64,000 bases of DNA from Agromyces mediolanus (GTDB lineage: Bacteria; Actinomycetota; Actinomycetes; Actinomycetales; Microbacteriaceae), in the NCBI RefSeq assembly GCF_014648575.1, contig NZ_BMRJ01000001.1:1438218-1502217 (forward strand), read 5' to 3'. The notes under the pieces were generated by a model. It did no database searches. It was not told where the DNA came from and worked only from the letters and a program-made list of their open reading frames with translations. The position numbers were made by a program, and so were the translations under genes. This document shows, piece by piece, positions 27,252 to 37,571 of the stretch. Within the stretch, counting starts at the first letter, position 1, and every line of letters begins with the position of its first letter.

Positions 27252-27321
27252 GATGTGTTTCCCTTTCGATCGGCGATGCCGGACGCTCCGGCGGGGCCCG
27301 GCTGGCGGCTGGCGTCGGCGG

Positions 27322-28011
27322 TCAGACCGCGCCGACGACGATGTCGGTCTCGACCCGGCCCTCGAGGAGCCGGTAGTTCGCGCCGACGATAGCCAGCGTA
27401 CCCGCTGCGATCGCGTCGCTGATCATCTCGGAGGACTCGACGAGCCCGGTCACGGTGTTGCGCAGGTGCTCGCGACCGACGTAGCCGGCGTCGATCCGCG
27501 CGGGCTCGACCGGGGCATCGCTCGGCACCCCGGCGACCTTGCGCACGGCCGGCACGATCTTCTCGACGAGCCCGCCGATGTAGGAGGGCAGCGGCGCCGC
27601 GTCGGCGGCCTGCGAGTCGATGGCGGCGCGCACCGCGCCGCACTCGTCGTGGGCGAGCACGAGCACGAGCGGCACGTTCAGCACGCCCACCGCGTACTCG
27701 AGCGAGCCGAGGGCCGAGTCGGAGACGACCTGACCGGCGTTCCGCACGACGAAGGCGTCGCCGAGCCCGACGTCGAAGATGATCTCCGCCGCGAGGCGCG
27801 AGTCGCTGCAGCCGAAGATCGCGACGAGCGGGCGCTGGGCGTGCGCGAGCGAGGCGCGGCGCTCGACGTCCTGACGGGGATGCATCGGGGCGCCGGACAC
27901 GAAGCGGGCGTTGCCGTCGCGGAGCTCCCGCCAGGTGTCGGCGGGCGTCTTCGGGGTGGAGCTCTTCACGGAGGGATCCTCTCGTTCGGCGGCGGTCGCC
28001 GGCTCGGTCAC
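27322..28011 (-). CDS. Beta-class carbonic anhydrase
   Basis: Zinc enzyme hydrating CO2. 229 residues with zinc ligands in FGCSDSR (Cys, plus the Asp-Arg dyad) and HDECGAVR (His and Cys), about 55 residues apart; [19 protein letters not shown] is the active-site stretch. GTG start at 28011 overlaps the DUF4245 stop by 4 bp; an alternative GTG at 27969, with AGAGGA upstream, would remove 14 residues of low-complexity N-terminus and may be the true start. Confidence 0.94.
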   Translation of the reverse strand: MTEPATAAEREDPSVKSSTPKTPADTWRELRDGNARFVSGAPMHPRQDVERRASLAHAQRPLVAIFGCSDSRLAAEIIFDVGLGDAFVVRNAGQVVSDSALGSLEYAVGVLNVPLVLVLAHDECGAVRAAIDSQAADAAPLPSYIGGLVEKIVPAVRKVAGVPSDAPVEPARIDAGYVGREHLRNTVTGLVESSEMISDAIAAGTLAIVGANYRLLEGRVETDIVVGAV

Positions 28012-28664
28012 TCGGAACCGGCCGAGCCGTGGGCCGTGATGGTCGGCGCGAGCGCCGTGGCCAGCTCGGCGAACTCCTCGGGCGAGGCGGTGCCGATCAG
28101 GATGATGGTCTGCTCGCCGGCCTCGGCGACGAGCCCGTAGCGGGCGTTGCCGACGTCGGCGTCGCTCGTGCGGTTGTCGTACACGGTCCAGTCGACGCCG
28201 GCGATCTCGGTCGTGCCGACGGGGAGGGTGCGGGCGAGCTGCGTCGACACCCAGCTCGGGTTCGCGCCGACCGCCTGCGACATGCCGATGTACTCGTCGC
28301 CCGGGGTGAGGTAGCCGACGTACCAGGCGGTGACCTGGTCGGCCTTGCTGGTGCGGATCTCGGCGGCGTTCGCGCGCCAGCCCTCGGGCAGCACGGGCAC
28401 GGCGAGGTCGTTCGAGAACGCGGGCTGCACCTGCTCGGCGACCGCGGGCACGTCGACGTCGCGCTCGATGGCGGTGTTGCTGCGCGGCACGATGAGCACG
28501 ATGAAGAGCATCAGGCCGAGGCTCGCGACGAGTGCGAGCACGAGGTTGCGCAGCGTCTGGCGCTGGCGGTGCTTGCGGGAGTTCTCGGCCTTGCGGGCGG
28601 CGGTCTCTTCCGGCGTCTCCGGGCGGCCGAGCTCGGCGACGACCCGCGGGGCGCGCTCGGCCAT
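28008..28664 (-). CDS. DUF4245 membrane-anchored protein
   Basis: 218 residues: basic cytoplasmic N-terminus (KAENSRKHRQRQT), one membrane helix (about residues 30-52), then an outside domain with VLPEGWRANAAEIR, WYVGYLTPGDEYIGMSQ and VDWTVYDN, as in DUF4245, which is found in actinobacteria beside xseAB. Function unknown. ATG at 28664 shares one base with the xseB stop (TGATG), and the gene overlaps the carbonic-anhydrase start by 4 bp. Confidence 0.85.
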   Translation of the reverse strand: MAERAPRVVAELGRPETPEETAARKAENSRKHRQRQTLRNLVLALVASLGLMLFIVLIVPRSNTAIERDVDVPAVAEQVQPAFSNDLAVPVLPEGWRANAAEIRTSKADQVTAWYVGYLTPGDEYIGMSQAVGANPSWVSTQLARTLPVGTTEIAGVDWTVYDNRTSDADVGNARYGLVAEAGEQTIILIGTASPEEFAELATALAPTITAHGSAGSE

Positions 28665-28921
28665 CAGGCCTCGCCCTCCGCGTCGGACGGGCTGGATGCC
28701 TCGGCGCCGACGCCGGCGCGGGCGGCGTCGAGCCGGGCCTTCGCGCCGATCAGCCACTCCTCGCAGCGCGCCGCGAGGGCCTCGCCGCGCTCCCACAGCG
28801 CGAGCGACTGCTCGAGCGTCGCGGAACCCTGCTCGAGTTCGGCGACGACGCGCACGAGCTCGTCGCGCGCCTGCTCGTAGCTGAGCTCGGCGAGGTCGGG
28901 GGAGGAGGGCATGTCCGTCAT
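28664..28921 (-). CDS. xseB: Exodeoxyribonuclease VII small subunit
   Basis: 85 residues with the family core [45 protein letters not shown], a two-helix hairpin that binds several copies to one XseA. ATG 28921 lies one base after the xseA stop (TAGAATG); an in-frame GTG/CTG extension upstream would overlap xseA. Tail is acidic and Ala/Ser-rich. Confidence 0.93.
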   Translation of the reverse strand: MTDMPSSPDLAELSYEQARDELVRVVAELEQGSATLEQSLALWERGEALAARCEEWLIGAKARLDAARAGVGAEASSPSDAEGEA

Positions 28922-28922
28922 T

Positions 28923-30158
28923 CTATTCGCCGCGGCCGGCGGCATCCGGCGCGGGCCCCTCGGAGACCGCGGCGACCGTGCCCTCGGCGAGGGTGAGCGT
29001 GAGCCGGGCGCCCGGGGGCGCCGCGGCGGGGGCGCGTACGACGTGCCCGTCGTCGCCCTGCACGATCGCGTAGCCGCGGTCGAGCGTCGCCTGGGGGGAG
29101 AGGGCGCGGAGGTGCCCGCGCAGTTCGCCGAGGCGGTGCTCCTGCCGCTCGACGAGCCGGTCGACGAGCTCGGTGCCGCGGGCGACCCAGCGGGTGAGCT
29201 CCTCGGCGCGGCGGTCGACGATCCAGCCGCCGTCCGCGAGCGAGGGCCGCGAGCGCAGGTGCCCGATGCGGTCGATCTCGTGGGCGAGGAAGCCCTGCAG
29301 GCGCATCGTCAGCCGGGAGCGCGCCTGCCCCACCCGGGCGAGCTCCTCGGCGACGTCGGGCACGACGCGCTTCGCGGCATCCGTCGGCGTCGAGGCGCGC
29401 AGGTCGGCGACCTCGTCGAGGAGCGGCCGGTCGGCCTCGTGGCCGATCGCGCTCACGATCGGGGTCGTGGCCGCCGCGGCGGCGCGGACGACGCGTTCGT
29501 CGCTGAACGGCAGCAGGTTCTGGAAGTCGCCGCCGCCGCGGGCGACGATGATGACCTCGACCTCGGGGTCGGCGTCGAGCCGCTCGATCGCGCGGGTCAC
29601 CTCGCCCACGGCGCGGTCGCCCTGCACGGCGGCGTGCACCACGCGGAAGTCGACCGCGGGCCAGCGCAGCCGGGCGTTGCGCAGCACGTCCTTCTCGGCG
29701 TCGGAGTCCTTGCCGGTCACGAGCCCGACGACACCCGGCAGGAACGGCAGCCGGCGCTTGCGCTCGAGCGCGAACAGCCCCTCGGCGGCGAGCTGGGCGC
29801 GCAGGCGTTCGAGGCGCTCGAGCAGGTCGCCGAGGCCGACGTGCTTCAGCTCGAAGACCTGGAAGGTGAGGCTGCCGCCCTTCACCCACCAGTTCGGCTT
29901 CACGAGCGCGACGACCCGGTCGCCCTGCTTGAAGTCCTCCGGCAGCCGCGCCCGCACGCTCGACCACAGCGTGAACGACACCGTGGCCGCCTGATCGAGG
30001 TCCTTCAGCTTGCCGTAGACGTTGCCCGCGGAGACGCCCCACTGGGTGATCTCGCCCTCGACCCAGACCGTGCCGAGCCGGTCGATCCACTCCTTGACCT
30101 TCGTCGAGAGCAGGGCGACGGGCCAGGGCTCGTCGCGCGTCGCCGGCGCCTGCGTCAC
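28923..30158 (-). CDS. xseA: Exodeoxyribonuclease VII large subunit
   Basis: Catalytic subunit of the ATP-independent single-strand DNA exonuclease. 411 residues from GTG 30158: OB-fold with [10 protein letters not shown] and [14 protein letters not shown], then the nuclease core with [41 protein letters not shown] and [27 protein letters not shown], and a coiled-coil region ending DRGYAIV. I prefer 30158 because GGGAGG lies 4-5 bases upstream and the protein then starts like its relatives; a GTG at 30191 would add 11 residues. Operon with xseB and DUF4245. Confidence 0.94.
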   Translation of the reverse strand: MTQAPATRDEPWPVALLSTKVKEWIDRLGTVWVEGEITQWGVSAGNVYGKLKDLDQAATVSFTLWSSVRARLPEDFKQGDRVVALVKPNWWVKGGSLTFQVFELKHVGLGDLLERLERLRAQLAAEGLFALERKRRLPFLPGVVGLVTGKDSDAEKDVLRNARLRWPAVDFRVVHAAVQGDRAVGEVTRAIERLDADPEVEVIIVARGGGDFQNLLPFSDERVVRAAAAATTPIVSAIGHEADRPLLDEVADLRASTPTDAAKRVVPDVAEELARVGQARSRLTMRLQGFLAHEIDRIGHLRSRPSLADGGWIVDRRAEELTRWVARGTELVDRLVERQEHRLGELRGHLRALSPQATLDRGYAIVQGDDGHVVRAPAAAPPGARLTLTLAEGTVAAVSEGPAPDAAGRGE

Positions 30159-30192
30159 TCTGCCTCCCGGGAGCTCGTCAGCCTGGGCCACG

Positions 30193-30198
30193 TAGGAT
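30193..30198 (+). promoter_or_regulatory. leaderless-type -10 TAGGAT of ispH
   Basis: TAGGAT ends 7 nt before GTG 30206. It contains the ATG at 30197 that might otherwise be taken as the start, so this element decides the start. Confidence 0.65.
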
Positions 30199-30205
30199 GG
30201 ACATC

Positions 30206-31285
30206 GTGACGAGCTCGATTGATGCCCCGCGGGTCGGCCTCGGCATGCCGAGGATTCCGAGCGTGCGAGGCCGGCTCAAGGATATCCCCGCCGGCCGACC
30301 CAAGCGCGTGCTGCTCGCCGCGCCCCGCGGCTACTGCGCCGGCGTCGACCGCGCCGTGATCGCCGTCGAGAAGGCGCTCGAGCACTACGGCGCCCCCGTG
30401 TACGTGCGCAAGCAGATCGTGCACAACATCCACGTCGTGACCGAGCTCGAGAAGCAGGGCGCGATCTTCGTCGACGAGGTCGACGAGGTGCCGGAGGGCG
30501 CGCACATCGTGTTCAGCGCGCACGGCGTCTCACCCGCGGTGGTCAACGCTGCAGCCGACCGCGGCCTGCACGCGATCGACGCGACCTGCCCGCTCGTGAC
30601 GAAGGTGCACCGCGAGGCCGTGCGCTTCGCCCGCGACGACTTCGAGATCCTGCTCATCGGCCACGAGGGCCACGAGGAGGTCGAGGGCACGGCCGGCGAG
30701 GCGCCCGACCACGTCACGCTCGTGAACAGCCCCGACGACGTGCCCGACATCGAGGTGCGCGACCCCGACAAGGTCGTCTGGCTCTCGCAGACGACGCTCT
30801 CGGTCGACGAGACGATGGAGACCGTGCGCCGGCTGCGCGAGCGCTTCCCGAACCTGCAGGACCCGCCGTCCGACGACATCTGCTACGCCACGCAGAACCG
30901 CCAGGTCGCGATCAAGAAGGTCGCCGCCGAGGCGGAGCTCGTGATCGTGGTGGGCTCGGCCAACTCGTCCAACAGCGTGCGCCTCGTCGAGGTCGCGCTC
31001 GAGAACGGCGCCAAGGCCGCCTACCGGGTCGACTACTCGAGCGAGATCCGTCAGGAGTGGCTCGACGGCGTCGCCACGGTCGGCGTCACGAGCGGCGCCT
31101 CGGTGCCGGAGGGGCTCGTCAAGGAGGTGCTCCTCGAGCTCGCCGACGCGGGCTACGGCGAGGTCGCCGAGGTGAAGACGGCCGAGGAGGACCTGATGTT
31201 CTCGCTGCCGAAGGAACTCCGCAAGGATCTCGCGGGCAACCGCGACGCGCGCGCCCTCGGCGGACGCACGCGCGCGAACGGCTGA
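30206..31285 (+). CDS. ispH: 4-hydroxy-3-methylbut-2-enyl diphosphate reductase
   Basis: Last enzyme of the MEP isoprenoid pathway; a 4Fe-4S protein making IPP and DMAPP. 359 residues with the three cluster cysteines in [24 protein letters not shown] and [11 protein letters not shown], and conserved [12 protein letters not shown] and [10 protein letters not shown]. Start taken as GTG 30206 following the -10. Divergent from xseA, an arrangement seen widely in actinobacteria. Together with uppS it shows that the organism makes its isoprenoids by the MEP route. Confidence 0.96.
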   Translation: MTSSIDAPRVGLGMPRIPSVRGRLKDIPAGRPKRVLLAAPRGYCAGVDRAVIAVEKALEHYGAPVYVRKQIVHNIHVVTELEKQGAIFVDEVDEVPEGAHIVFSAHGVSPAVVNAAADRGLHAIDATCPLVTKVHREAVRFARDDFEILLIGHEGHEEVEGTAGEAPDHVTLVNSPDDVPDIEVRDPDKVVWLSQTTLSVDETMETVRRLRERFPNLQDPPSDDICYATQNRQVAIKKVAAEAELVIVVGSANSSNSVRLVEVALENGAKAAYRVDYSSEIRQEWLDGVATVGVTSGASVPEGLVKEVLLELADAGYGEVAEVKTAEEDLMFSLPKELRKDLAGNRDARALGGRTRANG

Positions 31286-31345
31286 GCGCCCCGCCCCGTC
31301 GGGCGGACGGACCCCCTGATCGGCATTCGCCTCGGGCGAACACGA

Positions 31346-31374
31346 TTGGAGTGAGCGCTCACTCAGCGTAGGCT
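31346..31374 (+). promoter_or_regulatory. TetR-controlled leaderless promoter
   Basis: -35 TTGGAG (31346-31351), 17 bp, -10 TAGGCT (31369-31374), then 7 nt to the GTG. A perfect 16-bp palindrome GAGTGAGCGCTCACTC (31349-31364) sits in the spacer, where bound repressor would block polymerase. The core GTGAGCGCTCAC is typical of TetR-family operators. Confidence 0.8.
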
Positions 31375-31381
31375 CCCGCTC

Positions 31382-32035
31382 GTGAGCACGACGAGCGAGA
31401 CCCGCAGAGGGCGGGCGAAGCCGATGTCCGTCGACGAGCGCCGCGAGGCGATCGCCCGGGCGACCCTGCCGCTGCTCATGGCCCACGGGCGCGACGTCAC
31501 CACCCGGCAGATCGCCGAGGCGGCGGGGGTCGCCGAAGGCACGCTCTTCCGCGTCTACGAGAACAAGGACGCGATCGTGGATGCCGCGGTCGCGGCCTAC
31601 CTCGAGCCGGGCCCCTTCCGCGCGGAGCTCCGGCGCATCGATCCCGGGCTGCCCTTGGAGCTCAAGGTGCGGATGATCATCGACCGCTTCCACGACCGCT
31701 TCGCCGGGATCTTCGGCGTCTTCGCCGCGCTCGGCACCCACCCGCGGCCCCCGGTCGACGTGAACGTCGACGCGATCGTGGCGATCTTCGCCGAGCTGCT
31801 CGAGCCGGAGCTCGAGCGCCTCCGGGTGCCGCCGGCCACCGTCTTCGCCTTCGTCCGGGTCGTCGCGTTCGCCTCGGCCCTGCCGCACTTCAGCTCCACG
31901 ATCTCGCTCGATTCCGCCGAGCTCGCGAGCCTCGTCTGCCGGGGCATCGCGCACGATCCGCCGCCCGCGGCGGCCGAGCCATCCGCCATCCCCACCGACC
32001 TTCCCACCACCGAGAGGAGCGAGCCGTGCTCGTAA
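31382..32035 (+). CDS. TetR family repressor of the ABC exporter operon
   Basis: 217 residues. The N-terminal helix-turn-helix is RREAIARATLPLLMAHGRDVTTRQIAEAAGVAEGTLFRVYENKDAIVDAAVAAYL; the remaining helices form the ligand domain with a Pro-rich tail. It starts at GTG 31382 and its last 10 bases overlap the first ABC gene, so repressor and exporter are one transcript, probably autoregulated through the palindrome at 31349-31364. Inducer unknown. Confidence 0.92.
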   Translation: MSTTSETRRGRAKPMSVDERREAIARATLPLLMAHGRDVTTRQIAEAAGVAEGTLFRVYENKDAIVDAAVAAYLEPGPFRAELRRIDPGLPLELKVRMIIDRFHDRFAGIFGVFAALGTHPRPPVDVNVDAIVAIFAELLEPELERLRVPPATVFAFVRVVAFASALPHFSSTISLDSAELASLVCRGIAHDPPPAAAEPSAIPTDLPTTERSEPCS

Positions 32036-33759
32036 CCCTGCTTCGGCGATATCTGCGGCCGTACTGGCCGCTCCTCGTCGCCGTCGTCGTCTTCCAGCTC
32101 GCGCAGTCGATCGCCTCGCTCTACCTGCCGAGCCTCAACGCCGACATCATCGACGACGGCGTCGCGACCGGCGACACCGGCACCATCTTCCGCCTCGGCG
32201 GGATCATGCTCGCGATCACCCTCGTGCAGGTCGCCTGCGCGATCGCCGCCGTCTACTTCGGCGCCCGCGCCGCGATGGCCCTCGGCCGCGACCTCCGCCG
32301 CGCCGTGTTCCGCCGCGTCTCCGACTTCTCGGAGCAGGAGGTGTCCCGCTTCGGCGCGCCGAGCCTCATCACCCGCTCGACGAACGACGTGCAGCAGGTG
32401 CAGATGCTCGTGCTGATGAGCTGCACGATCCTCGTGTCCGCGCCGATCCTCGCGATCGGCGGCGTCATCATGGCGCTCCGAGAGGACCTGCAGCTCTCCT
32501 GGATCATGGTCGTCGCCGTGCCCGTGCTGCTCGTCTCGGTGGGGCTCATCATCAGCCGCATGGTGCCGCTGTTCCAGTCGATGCAGCGCAAGATCGACAA
32601 CGTCAACCGGGTGCTGCGCGAGCAGCTCACCGGCATCCGCGTCATCCGCGCCTTCGTCCGCGAGGGCGTCGAGAGCGAGCGCTTCGACGAGGCCAACGAC
32701 CAGCTCACCGACACCGCGCTCAAGGCGGGCCGGCTGTTCGCGCTCGTGTTCCCGATCGTCATGCTCGTGCTGAACCTCTCGAGCATCGCCGTGCTCTGGT
32801 TCGGCGCGTTCCGGGTCGAGGACGGCTCCATGCAGATCGGCTCGCTCACCGCCTTCCTCAGCTACCTCATCCAGATCCTCATGGCCGTGATGATGGCGAC
32901 GATGATCGCGTTCCTGCTGCCGCGCGCGGCGGTGTCGGCGGGACGCATCGGCGAGGTCCTCGAGACCGAGCCGAGCGTCGTCGAGCCGACCGCCCCCGTG
33001 AGCGAGCTCAGCGAGCCCGGCACCGTCGAGTTCCGCGACGTCACCTTCGCGTACCCCGGCGCCGACGAACCCGTGCTGCGCAAGGTGAGCTTCACCGCCC
33101 GTCCCGGCGAGGTGACCGCGATCATCGGCAGCACCGGCGCGGGCAAGACGACGATCGTGAACCTCGCCGCGCGGCTCTTCGACGCGACCTCCGGCAGCGT
33201 GCGCGTCGGCGGCGTCGACGTGCGCGAGCTCGACCCCGAGGTGCTGAACGCGCAGTTCGGCCTCGTGCCGCAGAAGCCGTACCTCTTCGCCGGCACCGTC
33301 GCCTCGACGCTGCGCTACGGCAACCCGGACGCGAGCGACGCAGAGCTCTGGGCCGCGCTCGAGACCGCGCAGGCCCGCGACTTCGTCGAGGCGATGCCGG
33401 AGCAGCTCGAGGCGCCGATCGCGCAGGGCGGCACGAACGTGTCCGGCGGGCAGCGGCAGCGGCTCTCCATCGCCCGTGCGCTCGTCAAACGGCCGTCGGT
33501 GTTCCTCTTCGACGACTCGTTCTCCGCGCTCGACACCGCGACCGACGCGCGCCTGCGGGCCGCGCTCGAACGCACCGTCGGCGACGCCACGATGATCGTC
33601 GTCGCCCAGCGCGTCGCCACGATCACGGGCGCCGACCAGATCCTCGTGATCGAGGACGGCCGCATCGTCGACCGGGGCACCCACACCGAACTGCTCGAAC
33701 GCTCGCAGCCGTACCGCGAGATCGTCGAGAGCCAGCTGAGCGTCGAGGAGGCGGCATGA
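32026..33759 (+). CDS. ABC exporter half-transporter with degenerate ATPase site
   Basis: 577 residues: six-helix membrane domain (about 1-320), then ATPase with Walker A GSTGAGKTT, signature VSGGQRQRLSIARAL and Walker B VFLFDDSFSALD. The catalytic Glu after Walker B is Asp and the switch His is Gln (VVAQRVATI). This is the degenerate half known from heterodimeric exporters such as TM287/288 and BmrCD, so it should pair with the next gene product, which overlaps by 4 bp. Multidrug or lipid export is likely; the substrate is not readable. Confidence 0.93.
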   Translation: MLVTLLRRYLRPYWPLLVAVVVFQLAQSIASLYLPSLNADIIDDGVATGDTGTIFRLGGIMLAITLVQVACAIAAVYFGARAAMALGRDLRRAVFRRVSDFSEQEVSRFGAPSLITRSTNDVQQVQMLVLMSCTILVSAPILAIGGVIMALREDLQLSWIMVVAVPVLLVSVGLIISRMVPLFQSMQRKIDNVNRVLREQLTGIRVIRAFVREGVESERFDEANDQLTDTALKAGRLFALVFPIVMLVLNLSSIAVLWFGAFRVEDGSMQIGSLTAFLSYLIQILMAVMMATMIAFLLPRAAVSAGRIGEVLETEPSVVEPTAPVSELSEPGTVEFRDVTFAYPGADEPVLRKVSFTARPGEVTAIIGSTGAGKTTIVNLAARLFDATSGSVRVGGVDVRELDPEVLNAQFGLVPQKPYLFAGTVASTLRYGNPDASDAELWAALETAQARDFVEAMPEQLEAPIAQGGTNVSGGQRQRLSIARALVKRPSVFLFDDSFSALDTATDARLRAALERTVGDATMIVVAQRVATITGADQILVIEDGRIVDRGTHTELLERSQPYREIVESQLSVEEAA

Positions 33760-35738
33760 GCGAGACGAGGACCCCGCGTCCCCCGGTGCGCCGGGGCCCC
33801 ATGGGCGGCGGGCCGATGGGCGGCATGGGCATGCCCGCCGAGAAGTCGATGAACTTCGGCCCCTCGGCGAAGCGCCTCGTCGGGCGGCTCGCACCCGAGC
33901 GCGGCCCCGTCGTGTTCGTCATCCTGCTGGGCGTCGTGAGCGTCGTGTTCTCGGTGCTCGGCCCGAAGATCCTCGGCCAGGCCACGAACCTCATCTTCGA
34001 GGGCTTCTTCTCGGCGCAGCTGCCGGCGGGCGCCACCAAGGAGCAGATCGTCGAGGGGCTGCGCGCGCAGGGACAGGACCAGCAGGCCGATCTGCTGTCC
34101 TCGCTGAACCTCACGCCGGGGCAGGGCATCGACTTCGGCGCGGTCGCGACCGTGCTGCTCTGGGTGCTCGCGCTGTACGTGCTGTCCTCGCTGTTCGGCT
34201 GGGCGCAGGCGTACGTGCTGAACGGCGTCACGCAGCGCACCGTGTACCGGCTGCGCCGCGAGGTCGAGGAGAAGATCCACCGGCTGCCCCTGTCGTACTT
34301 CGACAAGATGCAGCGCGGCGAGCTGCTCTCCCGCGTCACGAACGACATCGACAACATCTCCCAGACGCTGCAGCAGACGATGAGCCAGCTGCTCACCTCG
34401 CTGCTCACCGTCATCGGCGTGCTCGTGATGATGTTCGTCATCTCGCCGTGGCTCGCGCTCATCGCGCTCGTCACGATCCCGGCGACGCTGCTCATCACGA
34501 CCGTCATCGCCAAGCGCTCGCAGAAGCAGTTCGTGGCGCAGTGGACCCACACGGGCGTGCTGAACGCGCGCATCGAGGAGGCCTACTCGGGCCACTCGCT
34601 CGTGCGCGTCTTCGGCCGCAGGAAGGAGGTCGAGCAGTCCTTCGACGAGAAGAACGAGGAGCTGTACCAGGCCAGCTTCGGCGCCCAGTTCGTGAGCGGC
34701 ATCATCATGCCCGCCATGATGTTCGTCGGGAACCTGGTCTACGTCGTCATCGCGGTCGTCGGCGGCCTCATGGTCTCGGGCGGCTCGATCTCGCTCGGCG
34801 ACGTGCAGGCGTTCATCCAGTACTCCCGGCAGTTCACCCAGCCGCTCAGCCAGCTGGGCGCGATGGCGAACCTGCTGCAGTCCGGCGTCGCGAGCGCCGA
34901 GCGCGTGTTCGAGCTGCTGGACGCCGAGGAGCAGGTGCCCGACCCCGTCGAGCCGGAGGCGCCCGCCGAGGAGTCCGGCCGACTCGTCTTCGAGGACGTC
35001 TCGTTCTCCTACGACCCCGAGACTCCCCTCATCGAGGACCTCTCGCTCGTCGCGGAGCCCGGCCAGTCGATCGCGATCGTCGGCCCGACCGGGGCCGGCA
35101 AGACGACACTCGTGAACCTGATCATGCGTTTCTACGAGCTCGACGGCGGCCGGATCACCCTCGACGGCGTCGACGTCACGAAGATGACCCGCGACGAGCT
35201 GCGCGGCCGCATGGGCATGGTGCTGCAGGACACCTGGCTGTTCGCCGGCACCATCCGCGAGAACATCGCCTACGGCCGGCCGGATGCCACGGAGGAGGAG
35301 ATCCTGGACGCCGCCCGGGCGACGTACGTCGATCGCTTCGTGCGCTCGCTGCCCGACGGCTACGACACCGTGCTGGACGACGAGGCGTCGAACCTCTCGG
35401 CGGGCGAGCGGCAGCTCGTGACCATCGCGCGGGCGTTCCTCGCGCAGCCCTCGGTGCTCATCCTCGACGAGGCGACGAGCTCCGTGGACACCCGCACCGA
35501 GCTGCTCCTGCAGCACGCGATGAACGCCCTGCGGGCCGACCGCACGAGCTTCGTCATCGCGCACCGGCTGTCGACGATCCGTGACGCCGACCTCATCCTC
35601 GTGATGGAGGCGGGGCACATCGTCGAGCAGGGCACGCACGGCGAGCTGCTCGCAGCGGGCGGCGCGTACGCCCGCCTCTACGAGGCGCAGTTCGCCGCCC
35701 CCATCGAGGACGACGCGGAGGACGCGGTCGCCTCCTGA
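33756..35738 (+). CDS. ABC exporter half-transporter, catalytic partner
   Basis: 660 residues. An N-terminal extension rich in Pro, Gly and Met (residues 1-30) precedes six membrane helices, with an unusually long insertion after the first helix (about residues 80-125). ATPase: Walker A GPTGAGKTT, Walker B VLILDEATSSVD with catalytic Glu, and His switch VIAHRLSTI; the signature is LSAGERQ instead of LSGGQ. Together with the upstream protein this gives one canonical and one non-hydrolysing site: the odd signature faces the degenerate site of the partner. Ends at a hairpin. Confidence 0.93.
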   Translation: MSETRTPRPPVRRGPMGGGPMGGMGMPAEKSMNFGPSAKRLVGRLAPERGPVVFVILLGVVSVVFSVLGPKILGQATNLIFEGFFSAQLPAGATKEQIVEGLRAQGQDQQADLLSSLNLTPGQGIDFGAVATVLLWVLALYVLSSLFGWAQAYVLNGVTQRTVYRLRREVEEKIHRLPLSYFDKMQRGELLSRVTNDIDNISQTLQQTMSQLLTSLLTVIGVLVMMFVISPWLALIALVTIPATLLITTVIAKRSQKQFVAQWTHTGVLNARIEEAYSGHSLVRVFGRRKEVEQSFDEKNEELYQASFGAQFVSGIIMPAMMFVGNLVYVVIAVVGGLMVSGGSISLGDVQAFIQYSRQFTQPLSQLGAMANLLQSGVASAERVFELLDAEEQVPDPVEPEAPAEESGRLVFEDVSFSYDPETPLIEDLSLVAEPGQSIAIVGPTGAGKTTLVNLIMRFYELDGGRITLDGVDVTKMTRDELRGRMGMVLQDTWLFAGTIRENIAYGRPDATEEEILDAARATYVDRFVRSLPDGYDTVLDDEASNLSAGERQLVTIARAFLAQPSVLILDEATSSVDTRTELLLQHAMNALRADRTSFVIAHRLSTIRDADLILVMEAGHIVEQGTHGELLAAGGAYARLYEAQFAAPIEDDAEDAVAS

Positions 35739-35759
35739 CGGGCCGCCGCCGGTGAGACG

Positions 35760-35796
35760 AGCGCGGGGTCCGGATGCGTCATCCGGACGCCGCGCT
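35760..35796. terminator. bidirectional hairpin terminator
   Basis: Seventeen-base arms with one mismatch and a 3-nt loop (CGT), between the ABC exporter gene and the convergent DUF6264-like gene. Confidence 0.88.
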
Positions 35797-35814
35797 CAGC
35801 CGGTGCTCTGCGGG

Positions 35815-36438
35815 CTACGGCGTCGGGCTCGGCGTCGGCGTGGTGACGCCGGTGACGAAGTCGACGTACGTGGGGTCGTTCAGCATCACGATCGACAGCA
35901 GCACGAGCGTCACGACGAAGGAGGCCGCACCGCCCGCGAGCGGGATCCAGAAGGCGAGGCGCCCCGCGCGCAGACGGAGGACCGAGAGGCCGAGCACGAC
36001 GGCGTAGAGGGCGAGCTGGATGATCGTGCCGACGAGCACGAGCGTGGGCAGCCACTCGGGCGGCGTGAACGTGCCGACGCCCATCAGGTCGTAGCTGAGC
36101 TGCATCTGCCGGGGGATCTCCTGCAGCGACGCCGCGGAGTTCCAGGCGCCGAACGCGCCGAACGCGAGCAGGCCGATGGTGAGGATGCGGTCCCAGCCGG
36201 GGGCGCGACGGGCCGGCTTCGCCGGGGCATCCGACGGCGTCGGCTGCTGCGGGGCCGGGACGGGCTCGGGGCGCGCCGGCTGGGCGGGCGTGCTCGACTC
36301 GGCCGACTCCGGCGGCTGCCAGCTCCAGCCGGGCGGCGCGTACTCGCCGTAGCGAGGACGAGGCCGCTCGTCCGCGGACGGGGGAGCGGGGGTGCCCGGC
36401 TCCGGCGTCTCGGGACGGGCGGCCTCGTCGTTCGTCAT
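35815..36438 (-). CDS. DUF6264-like Pro-rich membrane protein
   Basis: 207 residues. The first 75 are rich in Pro, Glu and Ala and contain RPRPRYGEYAPPGW, a motif I associate with the Microbacteriaceae DUF6264 family; then about three to four membrane helices and a terminal TPTPSPTP. Function unknown. It follows fbaA on the same strand with only seven bases between. Confidence 0.7.
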   Translation of the reverse strand: MTNDEAARPETPEPGTPAPPSADERPRPRYGEYAPPGWSWQPPESAESSTPAQPARPEPVPAPQQPTPSDAPAKPARRAPGWDRILTIGLLAFGAFGAWNSAASLQEIPRQMQLSYDLMGVGTFTPPEWLPTLVLVGTIIQLALYAVVLGLSVLRLRAGRLAFWIPLAGGAASFVVTLVLLSIVMLNDPTYVDFVTGVTTPTPSPTP

Positions 36439-36445
36439 CTCGGCC

Positions 36446-37477
<1,032 letters not shown>

Positions 37478-37571
37478 GGAGGCTCCTTCGTGACGACAGC
37501 GGGATCGGCACGAGTCTACCGAGTTCGCGCGCCGCGCCCAGGGGTGCACCGGGGTCGGCCAGGATGATGGC

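Noticed and set aside
31597-33894. 765-codon frame opposite the ABC exporter genes
   Set aside because: Antisense shadow; no motif, and the plus strand encodes an intact exporter.
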